From assembly GCF_014268505.2 (NCBI RefSeq), contig NZ_JABWQP020000001.1, forward strand, positions 62,001 through 126,000: a DNA stretch of 64,000 nucleotides, given 5' to 3'. Of the stretch, positions 54,572 through 63,134 are shown one piece after another (the first letter of the stretch is position 1; every line of letters starts with the position of its first letter). The position numbers were made by a program, and so were the translations under genes. The notes beneath the pieces were generated by a model that was not told the origin of the DNA, searched no databases, and saw only the letters and a list, made by a program, of their open reading frames with translations. The DNA comes from Pseudomonas khorasanensis (GTDB lineage: Bacteria > Pseudomonadota > Gammaproteobacteria > Pseudomonadales > Pseudomonadaceae).

Positions 54572-55485
54572 CTCGACTGACGATTGAGGCGAGCACGCCG
54601 CTGTGCCTGTTGCAGGATGCCGGGCGGTTTGGCGTGCGGCACCTGGGCGTGACGCAGGGCGGCGCGGCGGATGGGTGTTCGATGAGTTGGGCCAACTGGC
54701 TGCTGGGCAACGCGCTGAATGCGGCGGTGGTTGAAATCACCCTCGGCGGGTTTGCAGTGGTGGCTGAAGACGATTGCCTGCTGGCGTTGGCCGGCGCGGA
54801 TCTGGGCGCTCAGATCGATGGGCAGCCGCTGGCGCCGTGGCGCAGTTTCATATTGCTCAAAGGGCAAATATTGCGGTTCAACCAGCCGTTACTGGGCGCT
54901 CGCGTCTATCTTGCAGCGCCCGGTGGTTTTGCCGCACCGAAGGTGTTGGGCAGCAGTGCCACGGTGGTGCGCGAAGCGCTCGGCGGTCTGGATGGAATGG
55001 GTTTGCCACTCGCCAAAGGGGCGACGCTCGGTTATGGCGGGGAAGCGCTGGCGGTGCGTGAAGTGCCTTTGACGCTTCGGCCGGATCTCGCGGCGGGCAC
55101 GCCTCTGGATGTGGTGCTGGGTGCACAGATTGGCCAGTTCAGCGGGCAAAGCCTGTTTGATGTGTTCAACAGCGCCTGGACGCTGGACAGTCGCGCGGAT
55201 CGCATGGGCATTCGCCTCCTCGGCAAGACCCTGGAATATCAGGGGCAGCCGATGATTTCCGAGGGGATTCCTTTGGGCGCCGTGCAAGTGCCGCCGGACG
55301 GGCAGCCGATTGTGTTGCTCAATGACCGGCAGACAATCGGCGGGTATCCGCGCTTGGGCGCGTTGACGCCGTTAGCGTTGGCGAGACTGGCGCAGTGCCT
55401 GCCAGGGGCGCAGGTGAGATTGCGGCCGGTGGTGCAGGAAGTCGCGCATCGCGAGCACATCGAGTATTTGCAGTGCTTTGTTTGA
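54568..55485 (+). CDS. pxpC: 5-oxoprolinase subunit PxpC (KipA-like)
   Basis: 305 residues from the ATG at 54568. Biotin-dependent-carboxylase-related (allophanate hydrolase subunit 2) domain: LQDAGRFGVRHLGVTQGGA and AADGCSMSWANWLLGN. The last gene of pxpABC, with normal length; a repeat block follows. Confidence 0.95.
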   Translation: MTRLTIEASTPLCLLQDAGRFGVRHLGVTQGGAADGCSMSWANWLLGNALNAAVVEITLGGFAVVAEDDCLLALAGADLGAQIDGQPLAPWRSFILLKGQILRFNQPLLGARVYLAAPGGFAAPKVLGSSATVVREALGGLDGMGLPLAKGATLGYGGEALAVREVPLTLRPDLAAGTPLDVVLGAQIGQFSGQSLFDVFNSAWTLDSRADRMGIRLLGKTLEYQGQPMISEGIPLGAVQVPPDGQPIVLLNDRQTIGGYPRLGALTPLALARLAQCLPGAQVRLRPVVQEVAHREHIEYLQCFV

Positions 55486-55489
55486 TCGT

Positions 55490-55589
55490 TCCCACGCTCC
55501 GCGTGGGAATGCCGCCCGGGACGCTCCGCGTCCCTGTGACGCAGAGCGTCACTTGATGCATCCCCACGCGGAGCATGGGAACGATCAGG
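55490..55589. repeat. Composite palindromic repeat (second dispersed family)
   Basis: Three palindromes in a row: CCCACGC-TCC-GCGTGGG, GGGACGC-TCC-GCGTCCC and TGACGC-AGA-GCGTCA, closed by an inverted copy of the first (CCCACGCGGAGCATGGG). The outer ends, near 55490 (CGTTCCCACG) and 55589 (GGGAACGATC), are inverted. It separates convergent pxpC and the VWA gene, and shares its first palindrome with 44485-44511. Confidence 0.82.
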
Positions 55590-55592
55590 TCG

Positions 55593-56771
55593 TCATTTGG
55601 AAAGAAACCGCATCCCTTCTTCAAGCCCGCGCAGCGTCAGCGGATACATCTGATCTTCGATCAGATCGCGGACGATATTGGTCGACGACGTATAGCCCCA
55701 CGTGTCCTTCGGATACGGATTGATCCAGATGAGCTTCTTGTATTTTTCCATGAAACGCTGCATCCACACGTAACCGGGCTCTTCGTTCCAGTGTTCTACG
55801 CTGCCGCCGGCCTGGGTGATTTCATAGGGCGCCATGGCGGCGTCACCGATGAAAATCACTTTGTAATCGGCCCCGTACTTGTGCAGCAGATCCTGCGTCG
55901 AAGTGCGCTCGGACGTGCGGCGCATGTTGTTCTTCCACACCGATTCATAAATGAAGTTGTGGAAGTAGAAGTATTCGAGATGCTTGAACTCGGTCTTGCA
56001 GGCCGAAAACAGTTCCTCGCAGATCTTCACGTGTGCGTCCATCGAGCCGCCGATGTCGAACAGCAGCAACAGCTTCACCGTGTTGCGCCGTTCCGGGCGC
56101 ATCTGGATATTCAGCAGGCCGGCGTCTCTGGCGGTATGGTCGATGGTGCCGTCGATATCCAGCTCTTCCGCCGCGCCCTGGCGAGCAAACTTGCGCAACC
56201 GGCGCAGAGCGACCTTGATATTTCGGGTGCCCAGTTCCACCGAGTCGTCGAGGTTCTTGTACTCGCGCTGATCCCAGACTTTCACCGCTTTACCCTGGCG
56301 CTTGCCGGCGTCGCCGACCCGAATGCCTTCCGGATTGAAACCACCGGAACCAAACGGACTGGTGCCGCCGGTGCCGATCCATTTGTTGCCGCCGGCGTGG
56401 CGTTCCTTTTGCTCTTCGAGGCGCTTCTTGAATTCTTCGATCAGCTTGTCCAGCCCGCCGAGGGACTGGATCTGTGCGCGTTCTTCGTCGGTCAGCGAAC
56501 GCTCGAATTCCTTGCGCAGCCAGTCTTCGGGGATCAGCGCCTGCAGGTGATCGTCGAGCTTTTCCAGACCGTTGAAGTAGGCACCGAAGGCACGGTCGAA
56601 CTTGTCGAAATGCCGTTCATCCTTCACTAGAATCGCCCGTGACAGGTAATAAAACTCGTCCATGTCGGCGAAGGTCACGCGCTGTTTCAGCGCGTTGATC
56701 AGGTCGAGCAGCTCACGCACCGAGACCGGTACCTTGGCTGCACGCATTTCATTGAACAGGTTGAGCAACAT
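55593..56771 (-). CDS. VWA domain-containing protein (CoxE-like)
   Basis: 392 residues. The N-terminal helical part (~1-200; EMRAAKVPVSVRELLDLINAL) is followed by a von Willebrand A domain (~205-390) with the MIDAS pattern LLLLFDIGGSMDAH. It is immediately downstream of a MoxR ATPase gene. The pair usually helps cofactor or metal insertion into an unknown enzyme; the client is not encoded nearby. Confidence 0.9.
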   Translation of the reverse strand: MLLNLFNEMRAAKVPVSVRELLDLINALKQRVTFADMDEFYYLSRAILVKDERHFDKFDRAFGAYFNGLEKLDDHLQALIPEDWLRKEFERSLTDEERAQIQSLGGLDKLIEEFKKRLEEQKERHAGGNKWIGTGGTSPFGSGGFNPEGIRVGDAGKRQGKAVKVWDQREYKNLDDSVELGTRNIKVALRRLRKFARQGAAEELDIDGTIDHTARDAGLLNIQMRPERRNTVKLLLLFDIGGSMDAHVKICEELFSACKTEFKHLEYFYFHNFIYESVWKNNMRRTSERTSTQDLLHKYGADYKVIFIGDAAMAPYEITQAGGSVEHWNEEPGYVWMQRFMEKYKKLIWINPYPKDTWGYTSSTNIVRDLIEDQMYPLTLRGLEEGMRFLSK

Positions 56772-56783
56772 GGCATCAGCCTC

Positions 56784-57629
56784 TTAGCGGGTGCCGCGAC
56801 GGCTCATGAACGCCAGACGCTCAAGCAATTGCACGTCCTGCTCATTCTTCACCAAGGCGCCTGCGAGCGGCGGGATGGCCTTGGTCGGGTCGCGTTCGCG
56901 CAGCACCGCTTCGCCGATATTGTCGGCCATCAGCAGTTTCAGCCAGTCGACGAGCTCCGATGTCGATGGCTTCTTTTTCAGGCCCGGCACTTTGCGCACG
57001 TCGAAGAACACGTCGAGCGCTTCGCTGACCAGGTCCTTCTTGATGTCCGGGTAATGCACGTCGACGATTTTCTGCAGGGTGGTGCGGTCGGGAAACGCGA
57101 TGTAGTGGAAGAAGCAACGGCGCAGGAACGCGTCCGGCAGCTCTTTCTCATTGTTCGAGGTAATGATGATGATCGGGCGCTTTTTGGCCTTGATCGTTTC
57201 GTCGATCTCGTAAACGTAGAACTCCATCTTGTCGAGTTCTTGCAGCAGGTCGTTGGGGAACTCGATGTCGGCCTTGTCGATTTCGTCGATCAGCAGAATC
57301 ACCCGCTCCTCGGACTCGAACGCTTCCCAGAGCTTGCCTTTCTTCAGGTAGTTGCGCACGTCGTGGACTTTTTCGTTGCCCAGTTGCGAATCGCGCAAAC
57401 GGCTCACGGCGTCGTACTCGTACAGGCCCTGATGGGCCTTGGTGGTGGATTTGATGTGCCAGGTGATCAGCTTGGCACCGAACGACTCGGCCAGTTGTTC
57501 GGCGAGCATGGTCTTGCCCGTGCCCGGCTCGCCCTTGACCAGCAGCGGCCGCTCCAGGGTGATGGCGGCGTTGACTGCCAGCTTCAGGTCATCGGTGGCG
57601 ACGTAGGCCTGGGTGCCTTCGAACTTCAT
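56784..57629 (-). CDS. MoxR-type AAA+ ATPase
   Basis: 281 residues from the ATG at 57629 (MKFEGTQAYVATDDL, GAGGA upstream); an upstream frame to 57707 has no site. Walker A GEPGTGKTML (~36-45), Walker B VILLIDEIDKAD, sensor 1 IITSNNEK and arginine finger LRRCFFHY. It pairs with the VWA gene 12 bases downstream as a chaperone module. Confidence 0.94.
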   Translation of the reverse strand: MKFEGTQAYVATDDLKLAVNAAITLERPLLVKGEPGTGKTMLAEQLAESFGAKLITWHIKSTTKAHQGLYEYDAVSRLRDSQLGNEKVHDVRNYLKKGKLWEAFESEERVILLIDEIDKADIEFPNDLLQELDKMEFYVYEIDETIKAKKRPIIIITSNNEKELPDAFLRRCFFHYIAFPDRTTLQKIVDVHYPDIKKDLVSEALDVFFDVRKVPGLKKKPSTSELVDWLKLLMADNIGEAVLRERDPTKAIPPLAGALVKNEQDVQLLERLAFMSRRGTR

Positions 57630-57796
57630 CTGCAAATCCTCGAACGGTAACGCCGGCCCGAAGGGCAGGGCGGGGCGAATAATCGGATGCCCGACTATAA
57701 CGCGCACATCGGTCGACTGTGAACGCAGACGCCGTATTCAGTCTCTGAATGAGGCGTCACATGTTGACTCAGTTTCGGCCCAAAGCCAGTATTCAC

Positions 57797-57817
57797 GTAT
57801 CGCCATATTGGCGATAC
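57797..57817. promoter_or_regulatory. Perfect palindromic operator candidate before the DUF4160 gene
   Basis: GTATCGCC (57797-57804), ATATT spacer, GGCGATAC (57810-57817), exact inverted repeats. It ends 10 bases before the ATG of the DUF4160 gene, where a repressor would block transcription or ribosome access. The second gene of the pair encodes a helix-turn-helix protein, the obvious candidate to bind. Inferred from sequence only. Confidence 0.6.
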
Positions 57818-57827
57818 CTTGTGTCGC

Positions 57828-58058
57828 ATGTCTACTAAATACAGATTTCGCGATAAATACAGGATTCAGCTACGAGAGAAGGATCACCCGCCACCCCATG
57901 TGCACCTGACGGGCGGCGGAGTTGACGTGATACTGAGCCTTGAAACCCTCGAAGTGATGATGGGTAAGGCGCCGTCGCTCATCATCAGAGAGGCGCTGGT
58001 TTGGGTTGCGGCTCATCAGGCGCAACTATTGGAGGACTGGAAACGATGTTACCCATGA
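57828..58058 (+). CDS. DUF4160 domain protein (first gene of a toxin-antitoxin-like pair)
   Basis: 76 residues from the ATG at 57828 (an in-frame TTG 9 bases earlier overlaps the palindrome). MSTKYRFRDKYRIQLREKDH, then the histidine motif HPPPHVHL (H20, H24, H26) and a helix ending LLEDWKRCYP match DUF4160. No clear Shine-Dalgarno. Its stop is inside the start of the DUF2442-HTH gene. It is AT-richer than its neighbours. The biochemical role is unknown. Confidence 0.82.
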   Translation: MSTKYRFRDKYRIQLREKDHPPPHVHLTGGGVDVILSLETLEVMMGKAPSLIIREALVWVAAHQAQLLEDWKRCYP

Positions 58059-58543
58059 AACGGCCTCGATTGTCGGCTGTGAAGGCATTGCCCGGATATG
58101 CTCTGGCGCTGACTTTCATTGATGGACAAGAACTGCTGCTCGATTTGAGCAGCGATATAAAAGGACGAGAGGCTCTGCAACCCTTGCTTGATAGCAACGT
58201 GTTTGCCTCTGCGATGCTTGCGGACGATGGCTGGTGTGTTGAGTGGCTGGAACCGGATATACAGATCGGTGCCGATACGTTGTATCTGGATGCCTTGGCG
58301 CAAAATGCTTCTGACGAAAACACGCGCATATTTATCGACTGGCGTGCGCGCACCGGGTTCTCGCTTAATCAAGCCGCTGAAGCGCTTGGCGTCAGCGCAC
58401 GCAGCATCAGTCGCTATAGCAGTGGTCGGGACGTCGTGCCGCGCTCTCTAGCGCTTGCCTGTCTGGGCTGGGATTCATTGCAGCAAAACTCAAAGCTGGC
58501 CGCCGAAGACGTTGGTCGATACGTCGTCAAGCGAAAACCTTAA
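58046..58543 (+). CDS. DUF2442 domain protein with C-terminal helix-turn-helix
   Basis: 165 residues from the ATG at 58046 (GGAGG 10 bases upstream), overlapping the previous gene by 13 bases; the ATG at 58055 is an alternative. N-terminal DUF2442 (~10-85; VKALPGYALALTFIDGQEL) and a helix-turn-helix (~103-128; GFSLNQAAEALGVSARSIS) with a basic tail. The layout resembles antitoxins that repress their own operon. The 3' end overlaps the convergent DUF748 gene by 4 bases. Confidence 0.82.
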   Translation: MLPMKRPRLSAVKALPGYALALTFIDGQELLLDLSSDIKGREALQPLLDSNVFASAMLADDGWCVEWLEPDIQIGADTLYLDALAQNASDENTRIFIDWRARTGFSLNQAAEALGVSARSISRYSSGRDVVPRSLALACLGWDSLQQNSKLAAEDVGRYVVKRKP

Positions 58544-59616
58544 CCCTCATCCGGCTCCGGCCGTTCATACCGCGCGTTAAATGCCTGAATAAAGCCATTG
58601 CGCAGAATCTGCAGGACCGCTTCGAACGCACTGATATTTTGCTGGTGGACGTTGCCGCTGAGTTCGACTCGGGTGGCGAACTGGTTTTTAACCTGGTTTT
58701 TCAGCACGTTTTCGGTACCGCCGACCAGGGCTTCCCAGACCGAGCGGAGAATGCCCTTGTTCTTGTTCTCGACGTCCTGCTGCCAGTTGAATACGTCCAC
58801 GTCGCGCAGCAGCGGTTTGATGTATCCGGTCAGTTTGGCGTTTTTCGCTTTGGCTTCGATGACCACGTCACCGTGGCCCGCGTTGAAATCGAACTTGCCA
58901 TAAGCGGCGGCGAAATCATTCATGCGCTTGAGCTCGATTTCACGCGCGCGCAGACGAAACTCGAAGTTTTCGAAATCGCTCAGCGGATCGAACGTAGCGG
59001 TGGCTTCCACAGGCGCATGACCCAACATCAGGGCTTTGCCCTCGAAGCGTGCATCGCGTTTGCCATCGGTGGCTGCGATGTTGGTGAGGTTGTAAATGCT
59101 CGCATCGACATTTGTTGCATTCATGTTCACGGGCGGTTTGGAATTGAAGTTGCGAAAGCTGATCCGCCCGTCGCGGATGCGCAATTCGTTGAGGGTGATC
59201 GGCAGGAGTTTGCCCAATTGCTCGCGCCAGTCGGTGCCTTCACCCGTTTGAGAGTTCTGCTTGTTGGCGCCACCGTCGACGAAGTTCACTTCGGGGTTGA
59301 CGAACGACACCTCAGCCACCACGGCGTGGTCGTACCACAGCGCATGCCAGCTGACGGAAAGGTCGATGAGTGGCGCATCGACGAAAGGCACCGGCACTCT
59401 GCCGTCGACCTTGACGATTTTCAGGCCGTTGATTTTGTACGCCCCGCGCCACAGCGCAAGGTCGACGTCAGTGATCTGGCCACGGTAGTCGCCCATGTCG
59501 GCGAGCTTGTCATTGAGGTAGTCGCGCACCAGATAAGGCAGGGCGAAGTGCACGGCGACGAGCAGCACCACGACTCCCGCCAGGGTCCAGAGCGGCCAGC
59601 TGTAACGACGCTTCAT
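58540..59616 (-). CDS. DUF748 (AsmA-like) periplasmic/membrane protein
   Basis: 358 residues. One N-terminal membrane helix (~10-28; [18 protein letters not shown]), then a mostly beta-strand periplasmic part with the DUF748 pattern ([34 protein letters not shown]). Such AsmA/TamB-related proteins are thought to help lipid or protein transport to the outer membrane. It is convergent with the DUF2442 gene and divergent from cysK. Confidence 0.88.
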   Translation of the reverse strand: MKRRYSWPLWTLAGVVVLLVAVHFALPYLVRDYLNDKLADMGDYRGQITDVDLALWRGAYKINGLKIVKVDGRVPVPFVDAPLIDLSVSWHALWYDHAVVAEVSFVNPEVNFVDGGANKQNSQTGEGTDWREQLGKLLPITLNELRIRDGRISFRNFNSKPPVNMNATNVDASIYNLTNIAATDGKRDARFEGKALMLGHAPVEATATFDPLSDFENFEFRLRAREIELKRMNDFAAAYGKFDFNAGHGDVVIEAKAKNAKLTGYIKPLLRDVDVFNWQQDVENKNKGILRSVWEALVGGTENVLKNQVKNQFATRVELSGNVHQQNISAFEAVLQILRNGFIQAFNARYERPEPDEG

Positions 59617-59782
59617 GGCAATGTTCCTTGATGAGTATTCCTTGATGGATCCCTTGATCAGAAATCCATCAGATTCAAATCGATTGACTGCACGCCTTTG
59701 CAGACGTTCGACCCGACTGGACTGCGACCGGCAACAGGCTTACCTTGAAAGGCTGAATTCAACGCTGCATAAGGACCCAGCC

Positions 59783-60757
59783 ATGAGCCGCATTTACGCT
59801 GATAACGCCCACTCCATCGGCAATACGCCGCTGGTTCAGATCAACCGGATCGCGCCGCGCGGGGTCACCATCCTGGCCAAGATCGAGGGGCGCAACCCCG
59901 GTTACTCGGTCAAATGCCGGATCGGCGCCAACATGATCTGGGACGCCGAAAGCAGCGGCAAACTCAAGCCGGGCATGACCATTGTCGAGCCGACCTCCGG
60001 TAACACCGGCATCGGTCTGGCCTTTGTCGCCGCGGCTCGCGGTTACAAATTGATGCTGACCATGCCGGCGTCGATGAGTATCGAGCGCCGTAAAGTCCTC
60101 AAAGCCCTGGGTGCGGAGCTGGTGTTGACCGAGCCGGCCAAGGGCATGAAGGGCGCCATCGAGAAAGCCACGGAAATTGTCGCCAGCGATGCCGCCAAAT
60201 ACTTCATGCCGGCGCAGTTCGATAACCCGGCCAATCCGGCGATTCACGAGAAAACCACCGGCCCGGAAATCTGGAACGATACCGACGGCGCGGTTGATGT
60301 GCTGGTCGCCGGTGTAGGTACCGGTGGAACCATTACTGGCGTCTCGCGGTATATCAAGAATACGGCCGGCAAACCGATTCTTTCGGTGGCCGTCGAGCCG
60401 ACGTCTTCACCAGTAATCACTCAGGCTCTGGCCGGGGAGGAGATCAAGCCCAGCCCGCACAAGATTCAGGGAATTGGCGCCGGGTTTGTGCCGAAAAACC
60501 TTGATCTGTCGATGGTCGATCGGGTCGAGCAGGTGACCGACGAAGAGTCCAAGGCCATGGCCTTGCGCCTGATGCAAGAGGAAGGGATTTTGTGCGGCAT
60601 CTCCTGCGGCGCCGCCATGGCCGTTGCGGTACGGCTAGCGGAAACCCCAGAGATGCAAGGCAAGACCATCGTCGTGGTGCTGCCGGATTCGGGTGAACGT
60701 TATCTGTCGAGCATGTTGTTCAGCGACTTGTTCACCGAGCAGGAAACTCAGCAGTAA
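59783..60757 (+). CDS. cysK: Cysteine synthase A CysK
   Basis: 324 residues from the ATG at 59783 ([20 protein letters not shown]); the frame reaches back to 59615 without conservation. PLP lysine K44 in [11 protein letters not shown], the serine-binding loop [13 protein letters not shown], the PLP phosphate loop [11 protein letters not shown] and the C-terminal [11 protein letters not shown]. It makes cysteine from O-acetylserine and sulfide. A normal length and complete active site. Confidence 0.96.
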   Translation: MSRIYADNAHSIGNTPLVQINRIAPRGVTILAKIEGRNPGYSVKCRIGANMIWDAESSGKLKPGMTIVEPTSGNTGIGLAFVAAARGYKLMLTMPASMSIERRKVLKALGAELVLTEPAKGMKGAIEKATEIVASDAAKYFMPAQFDNPANPAIHEKTTGPEIWNDTDGAVDVLVAGVGTGGTITGVSRYIKNTAGKPILSVAVEPTSSPVITQALAGEEIKPSPHKIQGIGAGFVPKNLDLSMVDRVEQVTDEESKAMALRLMQEEGILCGISCGAAMAVAVRLAETPEMQGKTIVVVLPDSGERYLSSMLFSDLFTEQETQQ

Positions 60758-60941
60758 TCGCGTTGATTCAGGTCAGCCAGGGTTCAGGCTCTGCATGTTA
60801 ATAAAGGCTTTGTTGCGCAATGCTTAACACTGAATCTTGTGTCAGGCGGGTTTTTCCCGACGCCGGTAGTGTTTATCATGGCCGGCTGCCATGCCGGGTA
60901 AAGGGCATTGTGCAGTGTTGTCTTTATTCAAGGAGTTGTTG

Positions 60942-61880
60942 ATGACCGTTTCGTTTGCCGCCAAGGCGTTTGTGCTGTTGCTGTTTCTGGGCAGCACGCT
61001 CTATGTGCATTTGCGCGGCAAGGCGCGTTTGCCGGTATTGCGTCAGTTCGTCAACCACTCGGCGTTGTTCGCCCCGTATAACGCCTTGATGTACCTGTTC
61101 TCTGGCGTGCCTTCGAAGCCGTATCTGGATCGCAGCAAGTTTCCGGAGCTGGACGTGTTGCGCGACAACTGGGAAACCATCCGCGACGAAGCCATGCATC
61201 TGTTCGACGAAGGTTATATTCGCGCTGCCGAGAAGAACAACGACGCCGGTTTCGGTTCGTTTTTCAAGAAGGGCTGGAAGCGCTTCTATCTCAAGTGGTA
61301 CGACAAACCGCTGCCATCGGCTGAAGCCTTGTGCCCGAAAACCGTGGCGCTGGTCAGTGCGATTCCTAACGTCAAGGGTGCCATGTTCGCGCTGCTGCCG
61401 GGCGGCAGTCACCTCAACCCGCATCGCGATCCGTTCGCCGGTTCCCTGCGTTATCACCTGGGCCTGTCGACGCCCAATTCCGACGATTGCCGGATTTTCG
61501 TTGATGGCCAGGTTTACGCCTGGCGCGATGGCGAGGACGTGATGTTCGATGAGACCTACGTGCACTGGGTCAAGAACGAAACCGACCAGACTCGCGTGAT
61601 TCTTTTCTGCGACGTTGAACGCCCGTTGAGCAACCGCGTCATGGCCCGCATTAACCGCTTCATCAGCGGCTGGCTCGGCCGCGCCACGGCGCCGCAGAAC
61701 CTCGACGACGAACGCGTTGGCGGAATCAATCAGGCTTATGCCTGGAGCAAGCGTTTCAGCGACCGTTTCAGTGGCATGGTCAAACGGTGGAAGCGCCGCA
61801 ATCCCAAGGCTTACCGCGTGATGCGGCCGGTGCTGGCGGTGGTGGTGCTGACATTGTTGGGATACTGGTTGTTTGGCTGA
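60942..61880 (+). CDS. lpxO: LpxO-like lipid A hydroxylase (aspartyl/asparaginyl beta-hydroxylase fold)
   Basis: 312 residues from the ATG at 60942, with AAGGAG upstream. N-terminal membrane helix (~5-23). Fe(II)/2-oxoglutarate sites: H161 and D163 (HLNPHRDPF), H208 (ETYVHWVKN) and R218 (TRVILFCDVERP). A C-terminal membrane helix (~292-310). This layout matches LpxO, which 2-hydroxylates lipid A acyl chains. The lipid A assignment rests on similarity. Confidence 0.88.
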   Translation: MTVSFAAKAFVLLLFLGSTLYVHLRGKARLPVLRQFVNHSALFAPYNALMYLFSGVPSKPYLDRSKFPELDVLRDNWETIRDEAMHLFDEGYIRAAEKNNDAGFGSFFKKGWKRFYLKWYDKPLPSAEALCPKTVALVSAIPNVKGAMFALLPGGSHLNPHRDPFAGSLRYHLGLSTPNSDDCRIFVDGQVYAWRDGEDVMFDETYVHWVKNETDQTRVILFCDVERPLSNRVMARINRFISGWLGRATAPQNLDDERVGGINQAYAWSKRFSDRFSGMVKRWKRRNPKAYRVMRPVLAVVVLTLLGYWLFG

Positions 61881-61897
61881 GGCCGGATCAGACGATA

Positions 61898-61926
61898 AAA
61901 AAACCGCTCCTTTGGAGCGGTTTTTT
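61898..61926 (+). terminator. Bidirectional rho-independent terminator after lpxO
   Basis: A perfect 13-base stem (61898-61910 with 61914-61926) closed by TTT, with A6 and T6 at its ends, so it serves the lpxO-like gene and the convergent 58-residue gene. Confidence 0.92.
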
Positions 61927-61927
61927 A

Positions 61928-62104
61928 TCAACGGAAGGAAAAAGACGACCCAGCCAGCACGCCGCATGGCTCTTCAACGGCTGGGGTGGCCAATGCATCC
62001 CTGATGCGCTTCAACTCACGTTCAGTTAACTCACCCGAGGGCCGCTTTCTTTCAGCCTTTCTGGATCCGGACGCTGATGATTTCTTTTCAACGACAGCTT
62101 TCAT
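61928..62104 (-). CDS. Small basic protein of unknown function
   Basis: 58 residues from the ATG at 62104, with GGAG 5 bases upstream deciding it (an ATG at 62125 has no site). The sequence is rich in Lys/Arg (KAVVEKKSSASGSRKAERKR) then a helix (ELTERELKRIRDALATP). No family recognised. It lies 49 bases after the GNAT-like gene on the same strand. Confidence 0.6.
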   Translation of the reverse strand: MKAVVEKKSSASGSRKAERKRPSGELTERELKRIRDALATPAVEEPCGVLAGSSFSFR

Positions 62105-62153
62105 GGTATCTCCGACGTTGATCATTAAATGAGCAGGTGCTCAGATACTAGGC

Positions 62154-62687
62154 TTAGTCAATCCGCTTCACAAGCCGACCCTCTGGGTCGAACTCGAAAC
62201 CCAGTTGTCGGTATAGCGGGATGGCGCCCGAAACAGGTTCCTGTATTTCGATTTGTTGGCTGCCTATGATCCGTGCAAAGTGAGTAACGGCAGTGAGGGC
62301 AAAGGTTGCTATTCGGCTCTTGAGGGGATGATCGTTTACCGGCTTACCCTCCAGGCGCACGATTTTTACTCTCAAGCGGCTTTGGTTAGGGTTGGCAAAG
62401 CAAAGTCCGCAAAGCTCATGATCAAACCAGATTGCCAAATCGAAGCTCATTGGCTCTTTGGCCTTCCACCGTCCAACTTCTTCCCAGCAAAAATGCGGAT
62501 CAGGCCATTCCTCATACGCTTTCAGGGCGGACGCATTGATAGCTTCGAAGCGAACCCCGGATTGATCGAACCCTGCAATGGCGCGCCCCTCCAGTTCGTT
62601 CTGCAGTTTGGCAAATGTGAGGGCGGTCCGCTTCCTCGCCTCCGACCTATACAACTGATACCGCAAATATGTCCGTTCCCTTGGCAT
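62154..62687 (-). CDS. GNAT-like protein of unknown function
   Basis: 177 residues from the ATG at 62687 (MPRERTYLRYQLYRSEARKR) with AGAG 6 bases before. It looks like a GNAT acetyltransferase fold with a modified motif A (region KPVNDHPLKSRIATFALTAV in place of R/QxxGxG/A) and the C-terminal motif B/beta5 YRQLGFEFDP. Base composition is more AT than its neighbours. No close family recognised. Start and function are uncertain. Confidence 0.65.
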   Translation of the reverse strand: MPRERTYLRYQLYRSEARKRTALTFAKLQNELEGRAIAGFDQSGVRFEAINASALKAYEEWPDPHFCWEEVGRWKAKEPMSFDLAIWFDHELCGLCFANPNQSRLRVKIVRLEGKPVNDHPLKSRIATFALTAVTHFARIIGSQQIEIQEPVSGAIPLYRQLGFEFDPEGRLVKRID

Positions 62688-63134
62688 GTGATCTCTTGCA
62701 TTCCCTGTCTCCTGACAATCCGTTGCCACCGCAATTACCCTAATCACCCAGCGCCATGCTGTCGCTGGCGGCCCTTTGCCCAAGTCGTTGCAATCTGTGT
62801 CCCGCGCTGGTTATAGTCAGCTCTCGCGAGCCGCCGTGCTCATGCTTTCATTTCTTCAAGAAAGATCTGCGCCCATGCCTGCATCCCTCATCAACGCGGT
62901 AGTCGAGTCAGCGGTCAACGCTGGCGTCGTGCCGTGCGGGCGTCGGCAGCCCACGCAGATCAGTCATTACCCTCCACCTGTCAGTAGCACGCCGGTGTGC
63001 GCAGTCGTATCACCGCCAGGCGTTGGCGTTTCGGGCTGATCGGCAGTTTTCTGCTGACCCCTGCGCCCGCCTGAAAAACTACTGAATCTCAGCTTCGGCT
63101 GAATTGGCTATGTGCCTGACTACAGGTGGTATTC
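62688..63134. other. Region before the EamA transporter with a possible leader ORF and hairpin
   Basis: 447 bases. It contains a 54-codon plus-strand frame (separate entry) and a UUCG-type hairpin (TCAGC-TTCG-GCTGA, 63089-63102) 32 bases before the EamA start. No other gene is supported. Confidence 0.6.
62875..63039 (+). CDS. Possible leader peptide ORF, proline-rich, upstream of the EamA gene
   Basis: 54 residues (MPASLINAVVESAVNAGVVP...); a run of prolines YPPPVSSTPV and a second at SPPGVGV. The Shine-Dalgarno is weak (AAGA, about 12 bases away). Such Pro-rich short ORFs before a transporter can act in translation-coupled regulation. Coding status is not certain; codon use alone cannot decide. 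Confidence 0.35.
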   Translation: MPASLINAVVESAVNAGVVPCGRRQPTQISHYPPPVSSTPVCAVVSPPGVGVSG

